Part shown: positions 6,026-14,574 of the stretch, piece by piece | Position numbering within the stretch: the stretch's first letter is position 1 | Layout of the letters: each line of letters opens with the position of its first letter | DNA from: Dehalococcoidia bacterium | GTDB taxonomy: Bacteria; Chloroflexota; Dehalococcoidia; Dehalococcoidales; UBA1222 | DNA: 19,735 nt | Direction of reading: 5' to 3' | NCBI GenBank assembly: GCA_009776515.1 | Contig: WRNP01000017.1 | Span: 1 to 19,735, forward strand | Made by a program: the position numbers and the translations under genes | Notes under the pieces: model-generated | Databases searched by the model: none | The model's input: the letters and a program-made list of their open reading frames with translations, nothing else | What the model was told of the DNA's origin: nothing

Positions 6026-7297
6026 ATGTTGGAACGTAAAGCATTTCGCTGGCCGGAATATTTCAAGGTCAACATTCTTTTTTTCGCCCTCGCTGCTCTC
6101 TCACAAAGCCTGCACAGCATCATCCTGCCAGTACGAATATTGGACTTCGTTAGCGAAGCTCAGAAGAACACTTTCCTGGGGATTATGACCTTTGCCGGCC
6201 TCTTTATCGCCGTACTCTATCAGCCGGTGGCGGGTGCGCTTTCAGACCGCGCCAGCACCATATGGGGACGGCGGCGGCCTTTTATTATGCTGGGCATATG
6301 CACCCTTATTCTCTGCGTGGCCGGGGTAGGCTTAGCTCCAGGCTATATCTTTCTTTTTATAACCTATCTGCTCATGCAATTCGCCGGCAACACCGCCCAG
6401 GGTCCTTACCAAGCCCTCTTGCCGGAGATGGTGCCGGCAGAAAAGCGCGGCAGAGCCTCTGCCATAAAGAATCTGCTGGAGATCTTGGGCGGAGTGGCCA
6501 TGATCGGAGTAGCTTCTGTACTCATCACCCGCTATGAGACAACCCATCTGGCAGTATGGCTGTGGCTGACACTTGCTGCCATCATCGCTCTGCTCTGTCT
6601 GAGTTTGATCGTTACCCTTGTCTGGATAAAAGAAGTCACACCCCAGCGCACAACGCCGCAACTCTCTCCCTGGTCAGCAATCCGACGCACTTTCCGGCTA
6701 GATTTGCCCCGAGATCGCCCTTTCCTTTGGTTTCTGCTCTCCCGCGCTTTGATTCTGATGGCGCTGGGTACCATCCAGCAGTTTGCGCTCTATTTCTTTC
6801 GCGACGTGGTCGGCCTGGAGAATCCGGCTGAAGCCGCTTTCGGATTCTTAGGGGTAGCCATCGCGGTCGTAGCTCTCGGGGCCTATCCTGCAGGACGCCT
6901 GGTTGATCGTTTTCCCCGGCAAAAAGTCTCGGCCATGGCGGCGGGGTTGGGGGCTTTGGGCATCATTTTGATCATGATTCTGCCCAAGGAATACCATCTG
7001 ATACTGATACCAGCAGGCCTCATCGGGGCTGCCCTGGTTGTCTTTGCTACCGCCAACTGGGCACTGGCCACCGACCTGGCCGTCCCAGGAGAGGAAGCTC
7101 GTTATTTGGGGCTGGCAAACATGGCCACTGCCGGAGGTGCTGCCCTAGCCCGCCTGATAGGACCAGTCATTGATTTTTTTAACGCCCGAAGTCCTAATCA
7201 AGGCTACCAGGTCATGCTCGGAGTCTGTGTGGTCTATTTTGTGATGGGCGGACTTATATTGTTGAAAGTAAAAGGAGCTAGCCCAGAAGCCGGTTGA
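6026..7297 (+). CDS. Major facilitator superfamily transporter (GPH/SLC45-like)
   Basis: A 423-residue inner-membrane protein with about 12 hydrophobic segments. The loop between helices 2 and 3 carries GALSDRASTIWGRRRPFI (about 70-87), the MFS motif A in the form typical of sucrose-type symporters and the SLC45 group; LLPEMVPAEKRGRAS lies in the next cytoplasmic region. I chose ATG 6026 (MLERKAFRWPEYFKVN); the frame is open back to 5798, but that part overlaps the opposite-strand promoter and signal-peptide gene and does not look like a transporter. An ATG at 5972 is an alternative; neither has a clear ribosome site. Its 3' end overlaps the convergent VTT gene by 20 bases. Proton-coupled sugar uptake is suggested by the motif only. 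Confidence 0.88.
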   Translation: MLERKAFRWPEYFKVNILFFALAALSQSLHSIILPVRILDFVSEAQKNTFLGIMTFAGLFIAVLYQPVAGALSDRASTIWGRRRPFIMLGICTLILCVAGVGLAPGYIFLFITYLLMQFAGNTAQGPYQALLPEMVPAEKRGRASAIKNLLEILGGVAMIGVASVLITRYETTHLAVWLWLTLAAIIALLCLSLIVTLVWIKEVTPQRTTPQLSPWSAIRRTFRLDLPRDRPFLWFLLSRALILMALGTIQQFALYFFRDVVGLENPAEAAFGFLGVAIAVVALGAYPAGRLVDRFPRQKVSAMAAGLGALGIILIMILPKEYHLILIPAGLIGAALVVFATANWALATDLAVPGEEARYLGLANMATAGGAALARLIGPVIDFFNARSPNQGYQVMLGVCVVYFVMGGLILLKVKGASPEAG

Positions 7298-7925
7298 TGG
7301 TCTCCAAGCCATACACGGTAGCATACGACATGACGATATATAACAGTATGCGCCCCAGAGAACAAGCGGCCAGAAACTTCCAATACGGATAGCGCAAAGC
7401 CCCCACCGCCAACCCCACCAAATCAAAGACCAAGGGGGCAGCGGAAAAGACAAAGATAAACAGCATCCCCCAGCGCTTCAGCCAGCACTCCAGGCGCTCA
7501 TAGAGTTTCCTTTTCCCGGGAGCCACCGCTTGGCCGCTATAGCCCGCCAGATAACCGGTACTCTCGCCGAAGCCAGCAGCGATACCGCCGATGATGCCGA
7601 CCATGAGCGGGGCAGGCAGATTTAGACCCAGGAAGCCCACCGGTGGCAGGGTGGTCGCCAAGGCACCCATAGCCGCGAAATTGCCCGCCGGGAGTATCAC
7701 GGTGGCATTTAACGCCAGCGATATGATAAAGACCCCAAGATAGCCGAGACCTTTGAGCTGCTCGACCTTGTCGGGGTAAACACGCCAGAAATAGAAAATG
7801 CCCACGGCCAAGGCAATAACCAAGACCAGCATCAGAATGGGAATGAGTCTGCTCTTTAACCAGGACGGCTTAGATGCGGCCTGAGGAGCAGTCTGTAAAG
7901 TATTTTCGTCTTCCACTTCGACCAT
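7278..7925 (-). CDS. VTT-domain (DedA/SNARE-associated-like) membrane protein
   Basis: A 215-residue protein with a short acidic N-terminus, a membrane helix at about 28-47, and a VTT-type region: a re-entrant, proline-containing segment (ALNATVILPAGNFAAMGALA, about 70-90), GIIGGIAAGFGESTGYLAGYSG (110-131) and two C-terminal helices after a basic loop (GKRKLYERLECWLKRWG). VTT/DedA proteins are thought to move or scramble lipids in the membrane; substrate here unknown. The start ATG 7925 lacks a good ribosome site. It lies 49 bases after the GIDE-LemA gene on the same strand and is probably co-transcribed with it. Its last 20 bases overlap the 3' end of the MFS gene on the other strand. Confidence 0.75.
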   Translation of the reverse strand: MVEVEDENTLQTAPQAASKPSWLKSRLIPILMLVLVIALAVGIFYFWRVYPDKVEQLKGLGYLGVFIISLALNATVILPAGNFAAMGALATTLPPVGFLGLNLPAPLMVGIIGGIAAGFGESTGYLAGYSGQAVAPGKRKLYERLECWLKRWGMLFIFVFSAAPLVFDLVGLAVGALRYPYWKFLAACSLGRILLYIVMSYATVYGLETINRLLG

Positions 7926-7974
7926 TGTAGCATATCGCCAAGGCTTATCGCGGCGGTTCGGGTAAGCCGCAAGT

Positions 7975-9258
7975 TCATTCCGATAGGGCTACTTTAACAG
8001 GCGCCCGCTCGAAACTTTCAGCCTGCCACAAAGCCTGTAGCTTAAGCCTCGCCAGTGCTGCCACAAAGCGATCGGGGATCGTCTCCAGCCGGGTGTTATA
8101 AAAAGTGGCGACGTCGTTAAAATAAGCACGGGCGAGGGCGATGCGCTGCTCGGTAGAAGCAAGCTCCTGCTGCAGAGCCTGGAAAGACTCACCCGCTTTA
8201 AGCTCCGGATAGCGTTCGCTGAGAGCTATCAAGGTGGTGCCAATAGCATGTGCCATGTCGGGCGCAGCTTGAGCCTGAGAGCGCAGCTCGGCTACAGCAG
8301 TTTGTATCCCGCGCTCATGACTTTGATACCCCATTACACACTCAACCAAGCGCGGAATGAGATCAGCCCGACGCTTGAGCTGTACCTCTATCTGCGACCA
8401 TCCCTGTTGAGCACGGTTATACAGCCTCACCAAGCTGTTATAGACCATCCAGAGCCAGCCGAGGCCGAACACCAAGAGATAACCGCCCGCTGTAAGCCAG
8501 TAAATAACTGATGAGGAGTATCCCCTGCCCCAGTTGCAATAAAGCCCTATACCTAGGGCAATCAGCAATCCCAGTACCGCCCAGAACCAGAACCAGCGAA
8601 CATAGCGCCGACCAATCTGTTTTTCCGAACGGGTAGCAATGACAAAAAGCGATGCTTTCTTATCCTGAGCTATCTCCGGAGCCACCACATCAGCGCGTTC
8701 TCGTGAGTAACCGGTCACATAGAGATTGGCGTGCAGAGGGATGCCAATCTCATGAAAACGGCGGCGGTGAGTGCTGTTGGCAACCGCTTTGTCCGGCCCC
8801 TTGTCATAATAAAGAGGGTTCTTACGCGTACACTCTTTCTCAAACAAGATGGTGGTATAGAGCTTAGCTCCCTTCGGCTGAATACGAATAACACCGGTGT
8901 CGTCCTTAAGATAAAAAGGTGCACTCTTCCCGCCCTTGGCCACTTCTTCCCAGCCGCTCTCGCGGCGTGACTGGGGGCCCTTACTCGTCATGTGAACTGT
9001 GGTACGCGACCAGTGCTCTTGCACCGTCCATTTATACAGGACACAGCGCCTGCCAGCCAGATAACTGGTAAAGGGCTCATCACTTTCCGCCGTACCTTTG
9101 AGTTCGCATTGGCCGATAAAGACCCCCTGTGTTTTGGAAGTGGGCAGATCGTCAATGAGGCGCTTGCGTCGGAGATATCTCAAAGATACGATGAGACAGA
9201 CAAGAGCCAGTGCCCCTATCAGCAAAGACAGCCAAATTATCGGGCTAAGAGCATTCAA
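7975..9258 (-). CDS. GIDE-LemA fusion membrane protein
   Basis: A 427-residue protein joining two families. TM helix 1 at 8-27; residues about 42-205 resemble the GIDE domain of mitochondrial MUL1-type proteins (GQCELKGTAESDEPFTSYLAGRRCVLYKW, then DDTGVIRIQPKGA and IPLHANLYVTGYSRE), a domain between two membrane helices. TMs 2 and 3 lie at 221-241 and 252-274. Residues 270-420 are a LemA domain: VYNSLVRLYNRAQQGWSQIEVQLKRRADLIPRLVE, RYPELKAGESFQALQQELASTEQRIALARAYFNDVATFYN. The start is read as TTG at 9258, because the ATG at 9254 is out of frame and stops at once; this start is uncertain. No RING finger is present, so ligase activity is not implied. LemA function is not settled. It heads a two-gene unit with the VTT gene. 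Confidence 0.85.
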   Translation of the reverse strand: MNALSPIIWLSLLIGALALVCLIVSLRYLRRKRLIDDLPTSKTQGVFIGQCELKGTAESDEPFTSYLAGRRCVLYKWTVQEHWSRTTVHMTSKGPQSRRESGWEEVAKGGKSAPFYLKDDTGVIRIQPKGAKLYTTILFEKECTRKNPLYYDKGPDKAVANSTHRRRFHEIGIPLHANLYVTGYSRERADVVAPEIAQDKKASLFVIATRSEKQIGRRYVRWFWFWAVLGLLIALGIGLYCNWGRGYSSSVIYWLTAGGYLLVFGLGWLWMVYNSLVRLYNRAQQGWSQIEVQLKRRADLIPRLVECVMGYQSHERGIQTAVAELRSQAQAAPDMAHAIGTTLIALSERYPELKAGESFQALQQELASTEQRIALARAYFNDVATFYNTRLETIPDRFVAALARLKLQALWQAESFERAPVKVALSE

Positions 9259-9320
9259 ATCGGTGACTAACCTTCTACAACTCGAAGGATTGCTCCTTGG
9301 TTGAAGCCGTAACAGGGGTT

Positions 9321-9326
9321 ATTATA
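9321..9326 (-). promoter_or_regulatory. Probable -10 box for the GIDE-LemA gene
   Basis: A perfect TATAAT on the minus strand, about 60 bases before the TTG start at 9258. No convincing -35 box stands at 17 bases, so the assignment rests on the -10 alone. Confidence 0.35.
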
Positions 9327-9415
9327 CGCTTTTAAGTTAGAGGAGGATAGACAAGCATTTGCATGGATAATGATTGAGTACGGTGCTCTCCTCGCTTCCC
9401 GCCCCCTATCGCACG

Positions 9416-9445
9416 TTGTCAGCCCGGGGCTTGTTCTGATATACT
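9416..9445 (+). promoter_or_regulatory. Promoter of the tRNA pair
   Basis: TTGTCA (9416-9421), an 18-base spacer and TATACT (9440-9445). Predicted transcription start is about 3 bases before the tRNA-Glu 5' end at 9455, as expected for a stable-RNA promoter. Confidence 0.7.
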
Positions 9446-9454
9446 GGCTGTGTG

Positions 9455-9530
9455 GCCCCCATCGTCTAGAGGCCTAGGACAGCGGCCTTTCAAGCCGTCA
9501 ACAGGGATTCGAATTCCCTTGGGGGCACCA
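9455..9530 (+). tRNA. tRNA-Glu (anticodon UUC)
   Basis: A 76-base cloverleaf with CCA encoded. The acceptor stem GCCCCCA pairs with TGGGGGC, the anticodon stem GCGGC with GCCGT around loop CTTTCAA (anticodon TTC), the T stem AGGGA with TCCCT around TTCGAAT, and the discriminator is A. The D-arm matches bacterial tRNA-Glu (GTCTAGAGGCCTAGGAC). It is followed 31 bases later by tRNA-Val. Confidence 0.97.
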
Positions 9531-9561
9531 ATAATACCTCAACAGGCCAATCGCTTATCAC

Positions 9562-9637
9562 GGGCGGTTAGCTCAGCGGTTAGAGCACCTGCTTCACACG
9601 CAGGGGGTCAGAGGTTCAAATCCTCTACCGCCCACCA
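9562..9637 (+). tRNA. tRNA-Val (anticodon CAC)
   Basis: A 76-base cloverleaf with CCA encoded. The acceptor stem GGGCGGT pairs with ACCGCCC, the anticodon stem CCTGC with GCAGG around loop TTCACAC (anticodon CAC), the T stem AGAGG with CCTCT around TTCAAAT, and the discriminator is A. It reads GUG codons and is probably co-transcribed with tRNA-Glu. Confidence 0.97.
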
Positions 9638-9753
9638 CTGTGCCTAAAATGGGTTAAAAGCGGCCTGTCAGCCAAAAATAATTGAACATTGACTCCCTGT
9701 CTTATCAAAAGAAACAGACACAACCAGGGATAGCTCCTGACCCCTTGCCTACT

Positions 9754-9912
9754 CTACTCATGCGTATTGTCGGGAGCTCCAATTTGCATAGGCGAGTAGA
9801 TAGGTATGAATACGATGTGGCACTGACATTCCATCGAGTGTGTGATAAACTGCTTTCGTCCACTCAGGACCGCCTCCTTGGTCATGATTTCGGTTTGCGA
9901 CACCGTTGTCAT
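9754..9912 (-). pseudogene. Remnant of an IS200/IS605-type transposase (TnpA) N-terminus
   Basis: A 52-codon minus-strand frame from ATG 9912 to TAG 9754. Its segment THSMECQCHIVFIPIYS matches the opening strand of HUH (Y1) transposases, usually of the form SHTKWECKYHVVFIPKYR. After IPIY the similarity ends abruptly and the frame closes, so the HUH histidines, the catalytic tyrosine and most of the roughly 130-150-residue protein are gone. The hairpin at 9967-9983 lies about 55 bases upstream, where an IS200-type left end belongs. The fragment cannot be active. It lies just downstream of the tRNA pair. Confidence 0.6.
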
Positions 9913-9966
9913 TCTACCATTGAGGCGTTTATCATCAGCTTACACCGCTTCTGCTTTCTCCGCTCT

Positions 9967-9983
9967 CCCCAGCATAGCTGGGG
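9967..9983 (-). mobile_element. Subterminal hairpin of the decayed IS200/IS605 element
   Basis: Perfect 7-bp stem CCCCAGC/GCTGGGG with a 3-base loop, the kind of imperfectly symmetric foot hairpin found near the left end of IS200-like elements, just upstream of the TnpA remnant. No T-run follows on either strand, which argues against a terminator. The right end of the element was not found. Confidence 0.5.
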
Positions 9984-10049
9984 GATTAATGAGGAGATTC
10001 GTGATGGACGCTGGCTACTCGTATTACGATCAGGATAGCAACATCACCA

Positions 10050-10436
10050 ATGGCAATGACGATTGACGAGTACATAGCCGAACAAGACGCGGCGGTCAGG
10101 CCTCTGCTAGATGCCGTGCGCGACACCATCCGCGCCGCCGCGCCTGACGCGGTAGAGAAAATCGTATGGAGGATGCCGACGTTCTGGCAGGGCGATAACC
10201 TGATACACTTTGCGGCATTCAAGCATCACATCGGCATCTATCCCGGCAGCGAGGCCGTGGGCGTTTTTGCCGACAGGCTTGCGAGCTACAAAACCAGCAA
10301 GGGTGCTATCCAACTCCCGCCGGACAGGCCGCTAGACCACGCACTCATCGCCGACATCGCGCGCTGGCGCGTGGAGCAAGCGGAGAGGAAAAGATGCAAG
10401 AAGAAAACAAATGGAAAGCAACGGATTGATATTTGA
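10050..10436 (+). CDS. DUF1801 (YdhG-like) protein
   Basis: A 128-residue soluble protein matching the DUF1801 pattern throughout: TIDEYIAEQDAAVRPLLDAVRDTI, the core PDAVEKIVWRMPTFWQGDNLIHFAAFKHHIGIYPG (32-66), then LASYKTSKGAIQLPPDRPL. The family is related to Bacillus YdhG, described as a frataxin-like iron chaperone; in most members the function is untested. The C-terminus is strongly basic (ERKRCKKKTNGKQR). The start may be ATG 10050 or ATG 10056 (MTIDEY); neither has a clear ribosome site. It stands alone between the IS remnant and the surface-protein gene. Confidence 0.85.
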   Translation: MAMTIDEYIAEQDAAVRPLLDAVRDTIRAAAPDAVEKIVWRMPTFWQGDNLIHFAAFKHHIGIYPGSEAVGVFADRLASYKTSKGAIQLPPDRPLDHALIADIARWRVEQAERKRCKKKTNGKQRIDI

Positions 10437-10669
10437 GCCAGCTTTGGCAAGCTTGGTTTTTCCAGCTTTGAACTTAGTTAAATCCGCCTTGTCTTGCTCG
10501 CTCTCATAGTATTTTCTTACGGGCACATCCGGTAGCCCCCTCTTATCATAGCAGAGGTGGAGAGCGACATGGAGAAAGAGGTTATAATTAATACCTGTTC
10601 ATTGAGGGACGATGGTTGTTAGATAGGCTCTAAGCTAAACAGCTCTATAACCAAAAGGAGGAACAGTTA
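10437..10669 (+). promoter_or_regulatory. Leader region of the surface-protein gene
   Basis: Contains a TATAAT about 85 bases before the start codon with no good -35 box at 17 bases, and a strong ribosome site AAAAGGAGG about 8 bases before ATG 10670. A 64-codon minus-strand frame overlapping here is judged spurious. Nothing else identifiable. Confidence 0.4.
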
Positions 10670-13054
10670 ATGCGTTATCCCGCCAAAGTCAAAAATGGGT
10701 TGTTACTTATCATGAATCTCTTCCTCCCGATTCTTGCGGTGAGTGTAGTATTTGCCAATGGTGTAATGAACAGTGTCCCAGCAATAGCGGCAGGTGGTAC
10801 ATGGACAGGCAACGGCACAGAGGATAATCCATATCTTATTGTCGACGAAATCGATTTGGCAAAACTCGCGACCGATGTAAATGGCGGCAGGAGTTACGAA
10901 AATACTTTTTTCAAACTGACCGTTGACATTGATTTAATGAGCGTTGCCGCAGGTAATAACTGGATACCTATTGGCACAAGCACGAACTCATTCTGTGGAA
11001 GTTTTGACGGTGATGGGCACACCATCAGCAACCTTGCTATAGCCAGAGCTAGTATGTCTAATGTCGGTTTGTTTGGTTGCATAGACAATGGCGTCATTAA
11101 AAATCTCGGAATTATCAGTGGCGATATACAAGGTTATAGTCAAGTTGGTAGCGTGGTTGGGTTTAACTACGTTGGCACGGTTGAAAATTGCTACTCCGCC
11201 AACAATGTCAATAGCACTGGCATTGTTGGCGGAGTAGTTGGATATAACTACTACGGAACAGTAATAGATTGCTATAACACCGGTAAAGTCGACGGCACTA
11301 TCGGCAATGTCATAGGCGGCGTAGTCGGGCTTAACGGCGCTGGAGAAATCATAAACTGCTATAACACCGGAACAGTCAATAGCGGCTCCATATACAGCGG
11401 CGGCATAGCTGGGTTTAACTACTACGGTACAGTAGAAAACTGCTATAACACCGGCGCAGTCAAAGGGACTAACGTCGTCGGCGGTGTGGTTGGGTATAAC
11501 ACCAACTACATAAGCGCCGAGATATCAGCTGGCTATAACAGCGCGAACATCAAAAATTGCTACAACACTGGTGCGGTTAGCGGCGCAGAAAGTATCGGGG
11601 GCATAGTTGGCATTAATCATGAAGCAGTCACCAACTGCTACAACACCGGTACGGTCAGTGGCTATTTTAATGTCGGCGGCGTGGTCGGAACTAACTATTT
11701 CGGAAGCGCTACAAATTGCTACTACAATAACGACAACTATACAGGCACGGGTATAGGTGCCGATGCGGCAACTACGGCAGCAGGAAAGACCACTGCCGAG
11801 ATGACAACCCCCGGCTTTGCAGCGACTATTGGCTCGGCATTCGAAAAACGAGATACGGATGACGACTATTGTTATTACCCGGAACTGAAAGTATTCAGTA
11901 TCAGCGGTAGCGCCATGGCGCAAGATGCCTCAAAAACGAGCACGGTTGTCGCGAGAAGATCACCAATATTAATTTCCTTCCCCGCAACAACTAGCATTAC
12001 CTATGGGCAAGCACTGAATACTTCTACTCTAAGCGGCGGAATTGCTACAGATCCGATTAGCGGGACAAACGTCATAGGCATATTCGCATGGGTTAACGGC
12101 GAATTCACGTACCCTACCGTCTCCGATGGCAATCATGCCGATTTCTCTTATGTCTTTACCGCCACAACCTATCAGGATTTATACAAACCAGTGACCAGCA
12201 CAGCAAAAATTACGATCAACAAAGCCATACTCACTGTAACAGCTGATAACCAGTTCAAAAAATACGGCGATGATAATCCTCCTCTTGCCATACAATATAG
12301 CGGCTTTGTAAATGGGAATACTCCCGCGAGTATCATCACCATGCCTTCGCCCGCGACTGTTGTTACGAATAACTCTCCAGCGGGTACCTATCCGATCACA
12401 ATATCGGGTGGCATAGCAGACAATTACGACTTTATATATGCTCCCGCAACGCTAACTGTAACCAAGGCAATGCTCACCATTTTGGCAGACAATACATCCC
12501 GAGCTTACAGTGATGATAATCCTCCGCTCACCTTTCAATACAGCGGGTTTGTCAATGGCGAAGACGCAGGTATCTTAATTGCCCAGCCATCTATTTTCAC
12601 CGAAGCGGGCAAAAACTCTTCTGCCGGCGTTTACCCAATCATCATATCGGGTGGCATGGCAGACAACTACAATTTTACGTACATTCCTGGAACACTAACA
12701 GTCGATAAAGTCACTCTGACTGTTACGGCAAACGATGCATCCAAAACCCAAAACAAAGATAACCCGTCACTTACTTATCAATTTAGTGGATTCGTAAACG
12801 GCGAGGATGAAAGAGTGTTAATCGCTCAGCCAGTTGCTTACACCAATGCCGAGAAAAACTCCCCTGTCGGCACCTTCCCCATTGATGTATCAGGTGGCGT
12901 TGCTGACAATTATCACTTTATATATGTTGCAGGAACATTGACGATACAATCGGGATTCCCCGGAACAATCCTATGGGCAACTCTCTGTATTGTAGCTTTG
13001 CTTGTGGTAATTGTAGTAGCAACACTGCTGATCAAACACCGCTGGAAATCATGA
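10670..13054 (+). CDS. Large cell-surface protein with GLUG and MBG repeats
   Basis: A 794-residue protein with a strong ribosome site. Residues 1-42 are a long signal peptide (hydrophobic 11-30, ending AIAAGG). Residues 45-150 open with GTEDNPYLIVDEIDLAKLA and FKLTVDIDL, the usual lead-in of GLUG proteins. Residues 155-350 hold six or seven GLUG-type repeats (G-VVGYN, GTV-NCYNTG-V). Residues 435-515 form an Ig-like domain with a YGQAL start. Three MBG-type repeats follow at about 519-598, 599-679 and 680-759, each with LTVTA-N, DDNPPL, YSGFVNG, ADNY-F-Y and GTLTV. A TM helix at 767-787 and KHRWKS end the protein, anchoring it with the repeats outside. Such proteins usually act in adhesion or as stalks. 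No catalytic domain seen. Confidence 0.88.
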   Translation: MRYPAKVKNGLLLIMNLFLPILAVSVVFANGVMNSVPAIAAGGTWTGNGTEDNPYLIVDEIDLAKLATDVNGGRSYENTFFKLTVDIDLMSVAAGNNWIPIGTSTNSFCGSFDGDGHTISNLAIARASMSNVGLFGCIDNGVIKNLGIISGDIQGYSQVGSVVGFNYVGTVENCYSANNVNSTGIVGGVVGYNYYGTVIDCYNTGKVDGTIGNVIGGVVGLNGAGEIINCYNTGTVNSGSIYSGGIAGFNYYGTVENCYNTGAVKGTNVVGGVVGYNTNYISAEISAGYNSANIKNCYNTGAVSGAESIGGIVGINHEAVTNCYNTGTVSGYFNVGGVVGTNYFGSATNCYYNNDNYTGTGIGADAATTAAGKTTAEMTTPGFAATIGSAFEKRDTDDDYCYYPELKVFSISGSAMAQDASKTSTVVARRSPILISFPATTSITYGQALNTSTLSGGIATDPISGTNVIGIFAWVNGEFTYPTVSDGNHADFSYVFTATTYQDLYKPVTSTAKITINKAILTVTADNQFKKYGDDNPPLAIQYSGFVNGNTPASIITMPSPATVVTNNSPAGTYPITISGGIADNYDFIYAPATLTVTKAMLTILADNTSRAYSDDNPPLTFQYSGFVNGEDAGILIAQPSIFTEAGKNSSAGVYPIIISGGMADNYNFTYIPGTLTVDKVTLTVTANDASKTQNKDNPSLTYQFSGFVNGEDERVLIAQPVAYTNAEKNSPVGTFPIDVSGGVADNYHFIYVAGTLTIQSGFPGTILWATLCIVALLVVIVVATLLIKHRWKS

Positions 13055-13083
13055 TATAGGTGCATTGTACATTGGTGCCGGCA

Positions 13084-14574
13084 ATGCAAATTGAGCTCGA
13101 ATCCAAAGCCCGTCGCCTGCTTAGCAGTCTCCAGACATCACTGGCGCAATCAGACTGCCGCGGATATATCGTGGGCGGCTTCCTGCGCGACCTAGCCTTA
13201 GGGCGGCCAGCCCGCGACATAGATATTGCCATAAGTGGCAATGCCCTAACTATCGGCCGCGAGCTTGCCCGCGAGCTTGGCGCCAGGGCGGTGCCGTTGG
13301 ACGGAGAAAATGGGGTGACGCGTCTGATCCTGACTTCACAAAAGGACAGTGGCTGGCAAATAGATTTGTCGCCTTTACGCGGCGACCTGACGGCCGACCT
13401 TAGGCATCGCGACCTCACCCTGAACGCCATGGCCTGTGATATCGCCATCCCCCCCTGGGGAGGGCACGGTACGCTATCAATTGAGCTGATAGACCCCCTT
13501 GGCGGCCTCAAAGACATAAGAGCCCGCCTGGTGCGGGCGACGGGGGATGAGGTCTTCCGGCAGGATGCCATTCGTCTGCTACGCGCCGTAAGGCTAGCAG
13601 CCGAACTGGAGTTCAAAGTCGAAAGCACCACCGAAGCGCTCATCAGGCGCGATGCCCCCCTCATCCAGCACGAGGCCGGCGAGCGTGTGCGAGAGGAGTT
13701 TTTGCGCCTGCTCATGCTAAGCAACACAGATGAGACGCTATTTTACATGTATGAACTGGGTCTATTAACGGCTATTATCCCGGAACTCGCACCATCGGTG
13801 GGACTTGAGCAGCGCGGTGAGCACCAATGGGATGTCTTCCGGCATTCGATACGCTCAGTGGCCGCTCTGGACTTCCTGTTACGTTGCGGCCCCTGGCCAT
13901 ACGCGAGCGCGGATGTCCTGCAGAATGTCCCTTGGGATGAATCTCTGGCAGGTCATTTCCAAACCCCCATCAGCCCTACAAGTACCCGCCGAGAACTGGA
14001 CAAACTTGCCGCCCTCCTCCACGATATCGCCAAGCCCCAAACTAAAACCATTGCTCCAAACGGGAAGCTGCGCTTCTACGGCCACCCTCAGGAGGGCGCA
14101 CCCATCGCCGAGGAGATTGCGGAGCGATTGCGCTTCAGCACCAGGGAAAAAAGGCTGATCACTGCGGTGGTGCGCTACCACCTGCGCCCCGTGCAAATGG
14201 GTGAGGAAGGAGCCATGCCTACCAAGCGCGCGGTCTACCGCTTGGTACGCGACTTGGGAGAGATGGCCCCCGATGTCCTATTTTTCAGCCTAGCCGACCA
14301 CCTTGCCACTCGTGGGGAGGAGCTTGATTTAACAAACTGGCACCACCATGCTAATATTGTTTCTTATGTGCTGGCGGAAAGTGCGCGCACGTTAAGCACC
14401 CTACCAGCACAGTTACTTAACGGACACGACCTGCAACGGGAATTGGGTCTGGCACCCGGGGTCAGGCTGGGAGAGATCTTGGCCGAGCTCCGCGAGGCCC
14501 AGGGAGCAGGGGAGGTCTCAAGCAGAGATGAAGCGCTGGACTATGCCAGTCGCTTGCTGAACGAGAAAACTTGA
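13084..14574 (+). CDS. cca: CCA-adding tRNA nucleotidyltransferase / poly(A) polymerase family with HD domain
   Basis: A 496-residue enzyme of the class II nucleotidyltransferase family. The catalytic head shows VGGFLRD (30-36) and the metal-binding D45-I-D47, then RHRDLTLNAMA (about 107-117), DPLGGLKDIR (137-146), the base-recognition segment FRQDAIRLLRAVRLA and ERVREE. An HD-type domain follows (H254, LLHDIAKP with H313-D314). It adds or repairs the 3' CCA of tRNAs. The nearby tRNAs already encode CCA, so repair, or tailing if it is the PcnB-like type, may be its main use. A GTG at 13060 would add 8 residues; ATG 13084 with GGTG upstream is preferred. It follows the surface-protein gene closely but is probably unrelated to it. 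Confidence 0.9.
   Translation: MQIELESKARRLLSSLQTSLAQSDCRGYIVGGFLRDLALGRPARDIDIAISGNALTIGRELARELGARAVPLDGENGVTRLILTSQKDSGWQIDLSPLRGDLTADLRHRDLTLNAMACDIAIPPWGGHGTLSIELIDPLGGLKDIRARLVRATGDEVFRQDAIRLLRAVRLAAELEFKVESTTEALIRRDAPLIQHEAGERVREEFLRLLMLSNTDETLFYMYELGLLTAIIPELAPSVGLEQRGEHQWDVFRHSIRSVAALDFLLRCGPWPYASADVLQNVPWDESLAGHFQTPISPTSTRRELDKLAALLHDIAKPQTKTIAPNGKLRFYGHPQEGAPIAEEIAERLRFSTREKRLITAVVRYHLRPVQMGEEGAMPTKRAVYRLVRDLGEMAPDVLFFSLADHLATRGEELDLTNWHHHANIVSYVLAESARTLSTLPAQLLNGHDLQRELGLAPGVRLGEILAELREAQGAGEVSSRDEALDYASRLLNEKT

Noticed and set aside
9682..10038. 118-codon plus-strand frame after the tRNA pair
   Set aside because: It has no ribosome site or protein-like composition, and it lies opposite the IS200-type transposase remnant, which explains the sequence better.
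10332..10526. 64-codon minus-strand frame opposite the end of the DUF1801 gene
   Set aside because: It begins in lysine-rich sequence, overlaps a clear DUF1801 gene and has no recognisable motif. It might be a fragment, but nothing supports translation.
13032..13727. 231-codon minus-strand frame opposite cca
   Set aside because: It is Arg/Ser-rich and complementary to a well-supported CCA-adding enzyme, a typical antisense shadow in GC-rich DNA.
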